From positions 11,372-75,371 of the forward strand of contig DKFP01000006.1 in the NCBI GenBank assembly GCA_002452405.1: a stretch of 64,000 nt of DNA. The letters run 5' to 3'. Source of the stretch: Deferribacteraceae bacterium UBA6793 (GTDB lineage Bacteria; Chrysiogenota; Deferribacteres; Deferribacterales; Geovibrionaceae). The notes under the pieces are model-generated. The model had not been told where the DNA came from. It did no database searches and worked only from the letters and a program-made list of their open reading frames with translations. Within the stretch, counting starts at the first letter, position 1. Each line of letters opens with the position of its first letter. Positions 1 to 7,820 of this stretch are shown one piece after another. Position numbers and translations under genes: made by a program.

Positions 1-1
1 A

Positions 2-2353
2 GCCAAGAAAGCTCTTGACTATGCCTTTGACAGTCTTAAAAAATTCGGCGACGAATACGTTTCCACAGAGCACATCCTCATGGGTGTGGGCGAAAACGCG
101 GGATATGACCTGCGCACCGCCCTCTCCTCCTGCGGATACTCGCTGAACACCCTGTTGAAAGCGTATGAAGCCACGAAGGGTTCAAGCCGTGTCACCGACC
201 AGAACCCCGAAGACAAGATGAACGTGCTTGATAAATACACCATAAACCTCACCGAATCTGCAAGAAAGGGTAAACTCGACCCTGTTATCGGCAGAGACGA
301 AGAGATAAGACGTGTGATACACGTCCTTTCAAGACGCACCAAGAACAACCCCGTGCTGATAGGTGAACCGGGTGTGGGTAAAACTGCCATAGCCGAGGGT
401 CTGGCACAGAGGATAGTTAACGGCGACGTGCCGGAATCACTGAAAGACCGCACTGTTGCAGTGCTTGATATGGGCTCGCTCATCGCAGGAACGAAATTCC
501 GCGGCGAGTTCGAGGACAGGCTGAAAGCCATCCTCAATGCCATAAAAGAGCGAGAAGGCGAGATAGTGCTTTTCATAGACGAGATGCACACCCTCGTGGG
601 CGCAGGCAAAACCGACGGCGCGATGGATGCCGCAAACCTGCTTAAACCCGCTCTGGCAAGGGGCGAACTCCACTGCATCGGCGCAACCACCCTTGACGAG
701 TATAAAAAATACATCGAAAAGGACGCGGCGCTTGAAAGAAGGTTCCAGCCCGTATACGTCAAAGAGCCGTCAGTTGAAGATACAGTGTCCATCCTGCGCG
801 GACTTAAAGAGCGTTACGAAGTGCACCACGGCGTGCGCATCAAAGACAGCGCGCTTGTTGCCGCCGCACACCTTGCGGACAAATACATCAGCGACAGGTT
901 CATGCCTGACAAGGCGATTGACCTTATAGACGAGGCGACCGCGAAACTCCGCATGGAAATAGACAGTCTGCCCACAGAGCTTGACGAACTTGAACGCAAA
1001 ATAACCCAGCACGAAATAGACAAACAGGCACTCAAAAAAGAACAGGACGCGGCGAGCAAACAGCGTCTTGAGAAACTTGAGGGCGAGCTTGCGAACCTGA
1101 AAGAACAGGCGACAGCAATGCGCATCGCATGGCAGAATGAGAAGAACGTCATTCAGCAGGTGCGCACCATCAAGGAGCAGATAGAACAGGCTAAAACAGA
1201 TATGGCGCAGGCGGAACGCTTAGGCGACCTGTCCAAAGCGTCTGAAATCAAGTACGGCACACTTGTTCAACTCCAGAAGGAGATGGACGATGCCAATCTG
1301 AAACTCACTGAGCTTCAGAAAGGTAAAAGGATGCTTAAAGAGGAAGTGGACGAAGAGGACATCGCCGCCGTAATCAGCAAATGGACAGGGATACCCGCAA
1401 CAAAGCTGCTTGAGGAAGAGGCGGACAAGCTCATCAACATGGAAAGCTGGCTGCACAAACGCGTCATAGGTCAGGATAATGCCATAGCCGCAGTCTGTGA
1501 ATCCGTCAGACGCAGCCGCGCCGGACTGAACGACCCCAACAGACCGTTGGGTTCATTCATCTTCCTCGGACCTACCGGAGTCGGTAAGACCGAGCTTGCA
1601 AAATCGCTGGCTGAGTTCCTTTTCGACACTGAAGACGCCATCGTCCGTATAGACATGAGCGAATATATGGAGAAACACGCCGTAGCAAGGCTTATCGGCG
1701 CGCCTCCAGGATACGTCGGATATGAAGAGGGCGGACAGCTCACCGAGGCTGTGCGCAGAAGACCTTACTGCGTAATCCTCCTTGACGAGATTGAAAAGGC
1801 GCACCCGGACGTATTCAATGTTCTGCTTCAGCTTCTGGACGACGGCAGGCTGACAGACAGCAAAGGACGCACAGTGTCCTTCAAAAACTGCGTAGTGATA
1901 ATGACCTCAAACATCGCAAGCGACCTTATCCACGAATCGTTCGCGAAAGAGGGAAGCTGGCAGGAAAAATACGCCGACATACAGAAGATAGCGACAGCCC
2001 AGCTGTCCTCATTCTTCCGTCCGGAATTTTTGAACCGTATCGACGATATTATTGTGTTCCACCCTCTCGGCAGAGAACACATTGCCGATATCGCAGAGAT
2101 ACTTATGAAAGGCTTTGCCAAACGTGTGGCAGAGAATAACATTGAACTTAGCTGGGACAAATCTGTCATAGAAGAGATAATCAAGGCAGGTTTCGATCAG
2201 GCATACGGCGCAAGACCGATGAAAAGAACAATTAGGAAACTTGTCGAAAACTTTGTGGCGGAAAAAATTATTAAAGGCGAGCTGAAACAGGGCGACAGAG
2301 CCGAACTCACCTTTAAAAACGGCGCCATGGAGATTATTTTTCCTAAAGGTTAA
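2..2353 (+). CDS. clpB: ATP-dependent disaggregase ClpB (5' end cut by window)
   Basis: Hsp100 chaperone that, with DnaK, pulls polypeptides out of aggregates in the cytosol. The frame is open to the window edge and about 783 residues are visible; ClpB is usually about 860, so roughly 80 N-terminal residues are missing. The rest of the Clp N domain is followed by AAA+ module 1 (Walker A GEPGVGKT near base 362, Walker B FIDEMHTL near 574), a long charged coiled-coil middle domain (about 985-1330, which separates ClpB from ClpA/ClpX), and AAA+ module 2 (Walker A GPTGVGKT near 1570, Walker B LLDEIEKA near 1780). There is no ClpP-binding IGL/F loop obvious. It is followed at 48 bp by a sigma factor gene. 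The identification is secure. Confidence 0.97.
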   Translation, partial: AKKALDYAFDSLKKFGDEYVSTEHILMGVGENAGYDLRTALSSCGYSLNTLLKAYEATKGSSRVTDQNPEDKMNVLDKYTINLTESARKGKLDPVIGRDEEIRRVIHVLSRRTKNNPVLIGEPGVGKTAIAEGLAQRIVNGDVPESLKDRTVAVLDMGSLIAGTKFRGEFEDRLKAILNAIKEREGEIVLFIDEMHTLVGAGKTDGAMDAANLLKPALARGELHCIGATTLDEYKKYIEKDAALERRFQPVYVKEPSVEDTVSILRGLKERYEVHHGVRIKDSALVAAAHLADKYISDRFMPDKAIDLIDEATAKLRMEIDSLPTELDELERKITQHEIDKQALKKEQDAASKQRLEKLEGELANLKEQATAMRIAWQNEKNVIQQVRTIKEQIEQAKTDMAQAERLGDLSKASEIKYGTLVQLQKEMDDANLKLTELQKGKRMLKEEVDEEDIAAVISKWTGIPATKLLEEEADKLINMESWLHKRVIGQDNAIAAVCESVRRSRAGLNDPNRPLGSFIFLGPTGVGKTELAKSLAEFLFDTEDAIVRIDMSEYMEKHAVARLIGAPPGYVGYEEGGQLTEAVRRRPYCVILLDEIEKAHPDVFNVLLQLLDDGRLTDSKGRTVSFKNCVVIMTSNIASDLIHESFAKEGSWQEKYADIQKIATAQLSSFFRPEFLNRIDDIIVFHPLGREHIADIAEILMKGFAKRVAENNIELSWDKSVIEEIIKAGFDQAYGARPMKRTIRKLVENFVAEKIIKGELKQGDRAELTFKNGAMEIIFPKG

Positions 2354-2373
2354 TTCCGGATTCGGCAATCGTG

Positions 2374-2382
2374 TGTTATAAT
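2374..2382 (+). promoter_or_regulatory. Extended -10 promoter element upstream of the sigma factor gene
   Basis: TG-T-TATAAT lies 20 bp upstream of the ATG at 2402, in the short gap after clpB. It fits an extended -10 box of a sigma-70 promoter; no good -35 is visible, which extended -10 promoters tolerate. It would give the sigma factor its own transcript with a very short leader, in addition to read-through from clpB. The same TGTTATAAT string occurs before the 158-aa gene at 13769. Confidence 0.45.
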
Positions 2383-2401
2383 CTGGAAATGGCAGAGGAC
2401 T

Positions 2402-3328
2402 ATGAGCGAAGAAACAGAAGACACCCTCGACGAAAACGAACATCTTGACGAAGAAGAGATTGAAGATACTCCTGACGAAGGGCAGGCGGATGTGCCTGCC
2501 CCTGTCAGCGAAAACTCGCTGAAACAGTATCTGAACACTATCTCACGATATAAACCCCTTTCGAAGGAACAGGAGTACGATCTCGGTGTGCGCATCGCCA
2601 AAGGAGATCAGGAAGCGCTTAACAAGCTCATCCTCTCAAACCTGAAATTCGTCGTATCAATAGCAAACAGATATAAAAATACCGGTCTGCCCATATCCGA
2701 CCTTATAAATCAGGGTAACCTCGGTCTTGTGGAAGCAGCAAAAAGATTCGACCATACAAAAGACGTTAAATTCATCTCATACGCAGTCTGGTGGATCCGC
2801 CAGTCTATCATACAGGCGCTTGCGGAACAGTCCGGAACCGTTAAACTGCCAATCAAACAGGCGGGAATCCTTTATAAGATCAACGGCGCCATCGAAAAGC
2901 TGAACAAACAGCTTAACCGTGAACCCAGCTCACATGAACTTGCCGAATATCTGAAGATGGAAGAATCGGATATCGAAAACGTTCTGCGCGTTTCAAGGAA
3001 TTATCTGTCTCTCGAAGCGCCAATAAAGGACGGCGAAGACCGATCCTTCATAGACCTTCTGGAATCAGGTTCAACTGATATCGAGGAAGATATCATCGCA
3101 AAAACCCTGAAAGCCGCTCTGGACGACATAGTGGACGAACTGGACGAGCGCGAATCATCCATTATTTCATGGAGATTCGGACTGGACGGTGAAGCGCCCA
3201 AAACACTTGAGGAAATCGGCGATATGATGCAGATAAGCCGCGAACGCGTGCGTCAGCTTGAAACACGGGCACTGGCAAAACTGCGCAAAAAAGCCATGAA
3301 AAATAAATTACAGGACTTTCTGAACTAA
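2402..3328 (+). CDS. Compact sigma-70 family RNA polymerase sigma factor (second, non-housekeeping type)
   Basis: A 308-aa sigma factor. After a very acidic N-terminus (residues 1-35) come region 1.2 (SLKQYLNTISRY), region 2 (FVVSIANRY, DLINQGNLGL, then the -10 recognition helix FISYAVWWIRQSI, about 80-145), region 3, and a region 4 helix-turn-helix (TLEEIGDMMQISRERVRQLE, about 262-290). It lacks the long non-conserved insert of the 636-aa RpoD encoded at 56171-58081, so it is probably a group 2 or alternative factor. Its size and region 2 resemble the short sigma-A of Bacteroidetes, or RpoS. Proximity to clpB suggests a stress role, which is inference. The ATG has an AGAGGA Shine-Dalgarno. 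Confidence 0.85.
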   Translation: MSEETEDTLDENEHLDEEEIEDTPDEGQADVPAPVSENSLKQYLNTISRYKPLSKEQEYDLGVRIAKGDQEALNKLILSNLKFVVSIANRYKNTGLPISDLINQGNLGLVEAAKRFDHTKDVKFISYAVWWIRQSIIQALAEQSGTVKLPIKQAGILYKINGAIEKLNKQLNREPSSHELAEYLKMEESDIENVLRVSRNYLSLEAPIKDGEDRSFIDLLESGSTDIEEDIIAKTLKAALDDIVDELDERESSIISWRFGLDGEAPKTLEEIGDMMQISRERVRQLETRALAKLRKKAMKNKLQDFLN

Positions 3329-3708
3329 TGAACACATACCAGCATGTCAGACCGGAACACCTGAACCACTATGGAAAACTTTTCGGCGGAACTATGCTGA
3401 AATGGATAGACGAAGCAGCATGGATGACAGCATCACTGGACTATCCGGGATGCAAACTCGTCACAGTCGCCATGGACAGCATCGTTTTCAAACATCAGGT
3501 GGTGAACGGCTCCATTTTGCGTTTTGAGATAAAGCCAAAACATGTGGGCACAAAATCCATCACATATCAGGTAATTGTATACGCCGACGAACCGGGCGGC
3601 ACTATCGAAAAAGAGGTATTTTCAACAAACATCACCTTCTGCCGCATAGATGCGGAAGGTCGATCAACCCCCCTGCCCATCTACGAACAACTCCGCTCCG
3701 AATGTTAA
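3328..3708 (+). CDS. Hot-dog fold acyl-CoA thioesterase
   Basis: A 126-aa single hot-dog domain of the YciA/acyl-CoA hydrolase type, expected to hydrolyse acyl-CoA thioesters in the cytosol. The family signature is visible: N-H-Y-G-K-L-F-G-G-T-M-L-K-W-I-D-E-A near residues 13-30, whose Asp/Glu and Gly-rich turn form the active site, followed by the VTVAMDSIVFKHQV strand. The ATG overlaps the stop codon of the sigma factor gene (TAATG), so the two are translationally coupled. The substrate chain length cannot be judged. It is slightly shorter than YciA (132 aa) but looks complete. Confidence 0.85.
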   Translation: MNTYQHVRPEHLNHYGKLFGGTMLKWIDEAAWMTASLDYPGCKLVTVAMDSIVFKHQVVNGSILRFEIKPKHVGTKSITYQVIVYADEPGGTIEKEVFSTNITFCRIDAEGRSTPLPIYEQLRSEC

Positions 3709-3730
3709 AACCGTTATTCCCAATAACTGT

Positions 3731-3759
3731 TTGACATGCGTTATTCCTAATGCTATATA
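3731..3759 (+). promoter_or_regulatory. modA promoter (TTGACA-N17-TATATA)
   Basis: A consensus -35 TTGACA at 3731-3736 is followed, after 17 bp, by a -10 TATATA at 3754-3759. This strong sigma-70 promoter reads into modABD. Its -10 box and start region are covered by ModE-type operators, so repression under molybdate sufficiency is expected. Confidence 0.75.
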
Positions 3760-3762
3760 ACG
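3739..3762. promoter_or_regulatory. ModE-type operator 1 (CGTTAT-N12-ATAACG)
   Basis: Inverted half-sites CGTTAT (3739-3744) and ATAACG (3757-3762) are separated by exactly 12 bp, the geometry of the E. coli modA operator bound by ModE-molybdate. The site overlaps the -10 box. A further lone half-site CGTTAT lies at 3712-3717. No modE gene is in the window. Confidence 0.8.
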
Positions 3763-3767
3763 TTTAT

Positions 3768-3791
3768 CGTTATATCATCATTAACATAACG
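3768..3791. promoter_or_regulatory. ModE-type operator 2 (CGTTAT-N12-ATAACG)
   Basis: A second perfect 24-bp site: CGTTAT at 3768-3773 and ATAACG at 3786-3791, again with 12 bp between. It sits 5 bp downstream of operator 1, so the two also form an inverted pair ATATAACG-N5-CGTTATAT (3755-3775). It ends 6 bp before the AGGAGG ribosome binding site of modA, which suggests cooperative repression across the start region. Confidence 0.8.
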
Positions 3792-3806
3792 CAATCAGGA
3801 GGAAAC

Positions 3807-4517
3807 ATGAAAAAGATACTTTTAACGGTTCTCGCTCTGACAGTGTTCAGCCTCAGTGCCTATGCAGACGATCTCCGCATAGCCGCAGGTGCAGGATACA
3901 AAGCGCTTGTGGAAGACATGGCGGCTTACTATGAAGCCAAAACGGGTAAAAAAATGGAAAGAATGTACGGAAACATGGGGCAGGTTGCCGCACAGGTTAA
4001 ACTTGGCGGCGGCATCTGCGCTGTAATAGGCGAAGAGAGCTTCCTTAAAACTTCCGGCGTTCCCTACACATCATATAACCCCATCGGAAAGGGTATTCTT
4101 GCAATCATCGCAAGAAAAGGACTCAAAATATCCACTCCCGAAGACCTTAAAAAACCCGAATTTGCAAAAATCGCTATCCCCGACGCTGAAAAAGCTATTT
4201 ACGGCAAAGCGGGTACTCAGCTTATCAAAAATACAAACCTCGGCATAGAAGGCAAACTTCTGCCCGCGCAGACTGTGCCTCAGGCAGGTTCATACGTCCT
4301 CTCCGGCGAAGCTGACGCAGGATTCGTGAATATCACGTTCGCAGGCAATAACAAAGACAACCTCGGCGGTTTCATAGAAGTTACCAAGGGCTATTCACCC
4401 CTTGAGATATCAGCGGCAACACTGGACGGATGCCCCGCTCCTGAGGAGCTTAAAGCGTTCATCGGTATGCTCGGCACACCTGATATGAAAAAAATAGCTA
4501 AGAAAAACGGTCTTTAA
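3807..4517 (+). CDS. modA: Molybdate (or tungstate) ABC transporter substrate-binding protein
   Basis: A 236-aa periplasmic oxyanion-binding protein. A signal peptide covers residues 1-20 (hydrophobic core after MKK, cleavage after SAYA), then a ModA-like two-lobe domain beginning LRIAAGAGYKALVED, with the NMGQVAAQV segment and C-terminal ISAATLDGCP. The ATG at 3807 follows AGGAGG by 4 bp. It is the first gene of modABD, with modB 1 bp downstream. The ligand could be molybdate or tungstate, and residues alone do not decide. The ModE-type operators favour molybdate-responsive control. The opening strand lacks the usual Ser-Leu/Ala opening of E. coli ModA, so it is a divergent member. Confidence 0.85.
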   Translation: MKKILLTVLALTVFSLSAYADDLRIAAGAGYKALVEDMAAYYEAKTGKKMERMYGNMGQVAAQVKLGGGICAVIGEESFLKTSGVPYTSYNPIGKGILAIIARKGLKISTPEDLKKPEFAKIAIPDAEKAIYGKAGTQLIKNTNLGIEGKLLPAQTVPQAGSYVLSGEADAGFVNITFAGNNKDNLGGFIEVTKGYSPLEISAATLDGCPAPEELKAFIGMLGTPDMKKIAKKNGL

Positions 4518-4518
4518 G

Positions 4519-5205
4519 ATGAATTTGTTTCTGAACGAGCTGACCAATGACCAGATTATCTTTTCGATATTTCTGACGGCAAAGGTTTGCTTCTGGGCTT
4601 TTCTCATGCATGGGTTCTTCGGAATTTTGATTGCGTGGTACCTGAGCAGTGAGAAAGCCCCGTTCAGGGGCTTTTTTGATATCTTCATATCATTCCCCCT
4701 GATATTCCCGCCAATAGCGACAGGTTTCATCCTGCTTCTTATCCTCGGAAGGTTCGGTCTGCTGGGCAAGTACCTTCAGAGCATGGGAATCGAAATGATT
4801 TTCACACACAAAGCACTCGTTATAGCTGCCTTTACAGCGGGTCTTCCGCTGGTTGTAAAACCGATACAATCAGCGATATCCTCCTCCGCCAAAAATCTCA
4901 TAGAAGCGTCGCTGACGCTGGGCAAAAGCAAACTGACCACCTTTCTTTTCGTCGTGGTTCCAAACGTTAAAAAGAGTATTTTTGCAGGTTTGGCGCTGGG
5001 GCTGGGCAGATCACTCGGTGAAGTCGGAATCACCCTTATGATAGGCGGCAATATAATTGGCAAAACAAATACCCTTTCTCTGGAAGTATATAACGCTGTG
5101 TTTGAAGGTAACTATTTGCGCGCCGGCGTTCTCTGCGTTATACTGCTGGGTGTATCGGTCATCCTCTTCACACTTCTGAGGAAACTTGAAACAAGGAGCG
5201 TTTAA
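4519..5205 (+). CDS. modB: Molybdate ABC transporter permease
   Basis: A 228-aa inner-membrane permease with five or six hydrophobic segments, matching the usual ModB length (about 225-230). The cytoplasmic EAA loop that contacts the ATPase is clear near residues 135-155 (EASLTLGKSKLTTF followed by VVVP), and GRSLGEVGITLMIGGNI matches ModB/CysT-type permeases. It starts 1 bp after modA stops and ends 2 bp before modD, so it is operon-coupled. The ATPase partner ModC is not encoded here or elsewhere in the window. It must come from another locus, or be replaced by a shared ATPase. Confidence 0.88.
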   Translation: MNLFLNELTNDQIIFSIFLTAKVCFWAFLMHGFFGILIAWYLSSEKAPFRGFFDIFISFPLIFPPIATGFILLLILGRFGLLGKYLQSMGIEMIFTHKALVIAAFTAGLPLVVKPIQSAISSSAKNLIEASLTLGKSKLTTFLFVVVPNVKKSIFAGLALGLGRSLGEVGITLMIGGNIIGKTNTLSLEVYNAVFEGNYLRAGVLCVILLGVSVILFTLLRKLETRSV

Positions 5206-5207
5206 AA

Positions 5208-6044
5208 ATGTTTTTTACTCAACACGACATAGACAGATGGATCGAGGAGGATATCCCGTTCATCGACCTGACCTCGTCTATCACTGATTTCACAAAGAAC
5301 TCCCTTAATATAACATTTAAAGCCAGACACGACACCTGCGTCAGCGGATGCGAAGCCGCGGTCTGTGTGCTTGAAAGAGTTGGCTGCACCGTTACTACAG
5401 CCCTTAAAAGCGGCGAGTTTGTTTCTGTCGGCGACCTTATAATAGAAGCCCATGGTTCACCACAGGCTATACACAAAGGCTGGCGCGTGGCACTCAACCT
5501 GATGGAATATTCATCGGGCATCGCCACAAGAACCAGAAATCTGGTCGCAACAGCAAGAAAAGGTAATCCGAAAATTGTCGTGAGCGGCACCAGAAAAGCA
5601 TTCCCCGGCACGCGCCGTCTGTCTGTTCAGGCGCTTATGGCTGGCGGAGCAGTACCCCATAGGCTCGGTATATCAGAAACCGTACTGTTCTTTCCGGCAC
5701 ATTACGATAATGCAGGCGGTCTGGACATGCTGCTTTCAAAAATGACTGATATACGACTGAAATGCCTCGAAAAGAAGATAGAGATTGAGCTTGAGAAGCT
5801 GGAGGATATCGAAAAAGCCGTTAAGGCAGGTGTTGACAGCATCCAGACTGATAAAATGACTCCTGAACAGGTGGCTGAAACCGTTAAGATGGTGAAAGCG
5901 CTGAACCCTTCGGTTAAGGTGCTCGCGGCAGGCGGCATAAACATTGACAACGCCGAAAGCTACGCAGCATCCGGTGCCGACATGCTTGTCACCTCATGGA
6001 TGTACTTCGGTAAGCCTGCGGATATAAAGGCGACGATAAGCTAA
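5208..6044 (+). CDS. modD: ModD, NadC-like phosphoribosyltransferase paralogue of molybdenum operons
   Basis: A 278-aa protein of the quinolinate phosphoribosyltransferase (NadC) fold but of the ModD subfamily, which occurs in molybdate transport operons; its reaction is not established. It shows the early FIDLTSS and the GTRKAFPGTRRLSVQALMAGG segment, where NadC has DTRKTTPG(W/L)R, and the C-terminal LAAGGINIDNAESYAASGAD barrel end. True NadC is encoded at 47180-48004, so this copy is not the NAD biosynthesis enzyme. It is last in modABD, 2 bp after modB. The symbol rests on operon context plus the altered active-site loop. Confidence 0.85.
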   Translation: MFFTQHDIDRWIEEDIPFIDLTSSITDFTKNSLNITFKARHDTCVSGCEAAVCVLERVGCTVTTALKSGEFVSVGDLIIEAHGSPQAIHKGWRVALNLMEYSSGIATRTRNLVATARKGNPKIVVSGTRKAFPGTRRLSVQALMAGGAVPHRLGISETVLFFPAHYDNAGGLDMLLSKMTDIRLKCLEKKIEIELEKLEDIEKAVKAGVDSIQTDKMTPEQVAETVKMVKALNPSVKVLAAGGINIDNAESYAASGADMLVTSWMYFGKPADIKATIS

Positions 6045-6055
6045 AACATTATGGC

Positions 6056-6136
6056 GAGACTGCTTCCCCCTTTCAGGGTTCGCAGAGACGGATTTTCTAT
6101 TAGTCTTCGCGAGGGCTTCACGCCTGAAGCGATCTC
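6056..6136. repeat. Palindromic intergenic repeat, copy 1
   Basis: About 81 bp running from GAGACTGCTTC, through CGCAGAGACG and GTCTTCGCGAGG, to GAAGCGATCTC. Outer ends and inner blocks are each imperfect inverted repeats, so the RNA could form a long nested hairpin. It lies between the convergent modD and bioB and resembles copies at 31017, 37709, 60863 and 63648. Confidence 0.75.
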
Positions 6137-6177
6137 ATATCAGTTTGATTTTGTCCTCTTGCTCTAAAATGCGCAGC

Positions 6178-7119
6178 TTAAAATCGTTTGATATATCCCA
6201 TATCTTCGTCGATGGATATCCCTTTAACCGTCAGATAATCACCGACCATGATACCGCTGGCTCCTGCTTTCAGAACCTTTTCCGCACTATCCTGCGAAAA
6301 GACGATACTTCGTCCGCCGCAAACCCTTATGCTGCGGTTCGGCAAAAGAAACCTATACACAGCGAGTATGCGCATCGCCTCCTCTTCGGAAAGCACTTCA
6401 GCCCCCTCTTTCGGCGTGCCTTTGATAGGGTTAAGAAAATTTATCGGTACGGAATGTACTCCAAGCTCCCTGAGTGTCATAGCAAGCTCATACCTGTGTG
6501 CCCATGTTTCACCCAGACCGAATATCCCGCCGCTGCATGTGTAAAGCCCTGCACGAACCGAATCGCGCACGGTCTGAACGTCGTCCTCATAGTTGTGAGT
6601 CGTGCATATCTGCGGAAAGAAACTGCGCGCCACTTCCAGGTTGTGGTGGTACGCATCCAATCCAACGGCTTTCAGCTCCATCAGCTTTTCGTAGCTGAGA
6701 CATCCCACAGACGCATCAGGCTTCAGCCCGTATTTCTTTATTATTTTTAATGATTCCTTTATCTTCTCAAATTCTGTATTGTCCGGCACAAGACCGCTGG
6801 TGACAATGCTGAAACGTTCCACGCCCTTCTCTGCCAGATCTTTTGCCGCAGCCTCAATACGCTCAAGCGCTATGTACTGATAGACAGGTGCACCTGTTGA
6901 AAAATGGGAAGACTGCGCACAGAAAGAGCAGTTTTCAGAACAAAGTCCGCTTCTTGCATTGATGATAGCGCAGGTCTGCGGTTCTTTACCCATGAATTTT
7001 ATTCTTATCTGTTCAGCACAGGTAGTCAGTTCAATTATATCTGATCTGACGAGGATTTCGAACTCCTCATGAGTCAAAGGCTCATTGGTGAGAGCTTTCT
7101 GATAGATTTTTTCAAGCAT
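6178..7119 (-). CDS. bioB: Biotin synthase
   Basis: A radical SAM enzyme that inserts sulfur into dethiobiotin in the last step of biotin synthesis. The 313-aa protein has the radical SAM cysteines CSENCSFC (about 60-67) followed by AQSSHFSTG, the YHHNLEVA segment, the RVCGGRS motif that holds the Arg ligand of the [2Fe-2S] cluster, and the GIMVGDYLT end, all typical of BioB. Length is normal (310-345). It is the third gene of a minus-strand operon with the SH3 lipoprotein (2-bp gap) and the ExeA-like ATPase. No other bio gene or BirA-like operator is visible nearby, so the operon mix is unusual. Confidence 0.95.
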   Translation of the reverse strand: MLEKIYQKALTNEPLTHEEFEILVRSDIIELTTCAEQIRIKFMGKEPQTCAIINARSGLCSENCSFCAQSSHFSTGAPVYQYIALERIEAAAKDLAEKGVERFSIVTSGLVPDNTEFEKIKESLKIIKKYGLKPDASVGCLSYEKLMELKAVGLDAYHHNLEVARSFFPQICTTHNYEDDVQTVRDSVRAGLYTCSGGIFGLGETWAHRYELAMTLRELGVHSVPINFLNPIKGTPKEGAEVLSEEEAMRILAVYRFLLPNRSIRVCGGRSIVFSQDSAEKVLKAGASGIMVGDYLTVKGISIDEDMGYIKRF

Positions 7120-7121
7120 AA

Positions 7122-7820
7122 TTATTCCGATGAGATAATGAATTTTGAGTCAACGAAGCCTGAATAGTCCTGTGTTTTCACTTTAAGCCAGTTCTCACCC
7201 TCGTTTTTAACACTTCCCAGAATGGAAACCTGCTGCCATGCGATAAGGATTTCCATAACGTCCGAGTTTTTTGAAGGTGCGCGCCAAAGTATTACACCAT
7301 CTTTAACGGCATATCCGAAGCCAGTTTTTGATGTGTCTATATCAGGTCCTGAAGAATATTTTCTTGCGGTTTTGGCGTCTTTAACCGCCGGTTTGCCCAC
7401 CGGCTGTATCTTTGTAACGCCATCCTCTTTCTTGGTGACAACAGTTATCTGCGTGTCGTTTTCTTCTTTTTCCAGCCTTGCCAGCTCCTCTTTCTTCTCC
7501 GCAAGTGTTCTGGATTCCAGTTTCACAACTGTATCCTTCATGATATTCAGCGAGTCAGCAAGAAGCTGCTGGTTCTTTTTCGCAAGTTCTATGTCTTTTG
7601 TCTGTTTGTCTATGTTAACCCCGACGACATCGACAGAGGTTTTAAGCGTAACTATCTCATTGCGCATCTGATCTGTTATAAGTCTGATATTGCGCACATC
7701 TGAACGTATTTCGTCCAGCTGCCTGTCATAACTTCTGAATTTTGCCCTTGTACCGCATCCTGTCAGAATAAAAAGTGCGGCGGCAAAAACGGCAAGCCAT
7801 TTAATCTTTATCTTCTGCAC
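7122..7820 (-). CDS. SH3-domain lipoprotein with coiled coil
   Basis: A 232-aa predicted lipoprotein. It has a signal with lipobox LTGC (Cys about 22), a long heptad-like coiled coil (about 30-125), a charged linker, and a C-terminal bacterial SH3-like domain (about 170-230: GVILWRAPSKNSDVMEIL then WLKVKTQDYSGFVDSKF). The arrangement suggests an envelope protein that could bind peptidoglycan or a periplasmic partner. Its start overlaps the end of the ATPase gene by 13 nt, so the two are coupled, and that ATPase also ends in an SH3 domain. I recognise the parts but no named family. Confidence 0.75.
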   Translation of the reverse strand: MQKIKIKWLAVFAAALFILTGCGTRAKFRSYDRQLDEIRSDVRNIRLITDQMRNEIVTLKTSVDVVGVNIDKQTKDIELAKKNQQLLADSLNIMKDTVVKLESRTLAEKKEELARLEKEENDTQITVVTKKEDGVTKIQPVGKPAVKDAKTARKYSSGPDIDTSKTGFGYAVKDGVILWRAPSKNSDVMEILIAWQQVSILGSVKNEGENWLKVKTQDYSGFVDSKFIISSE

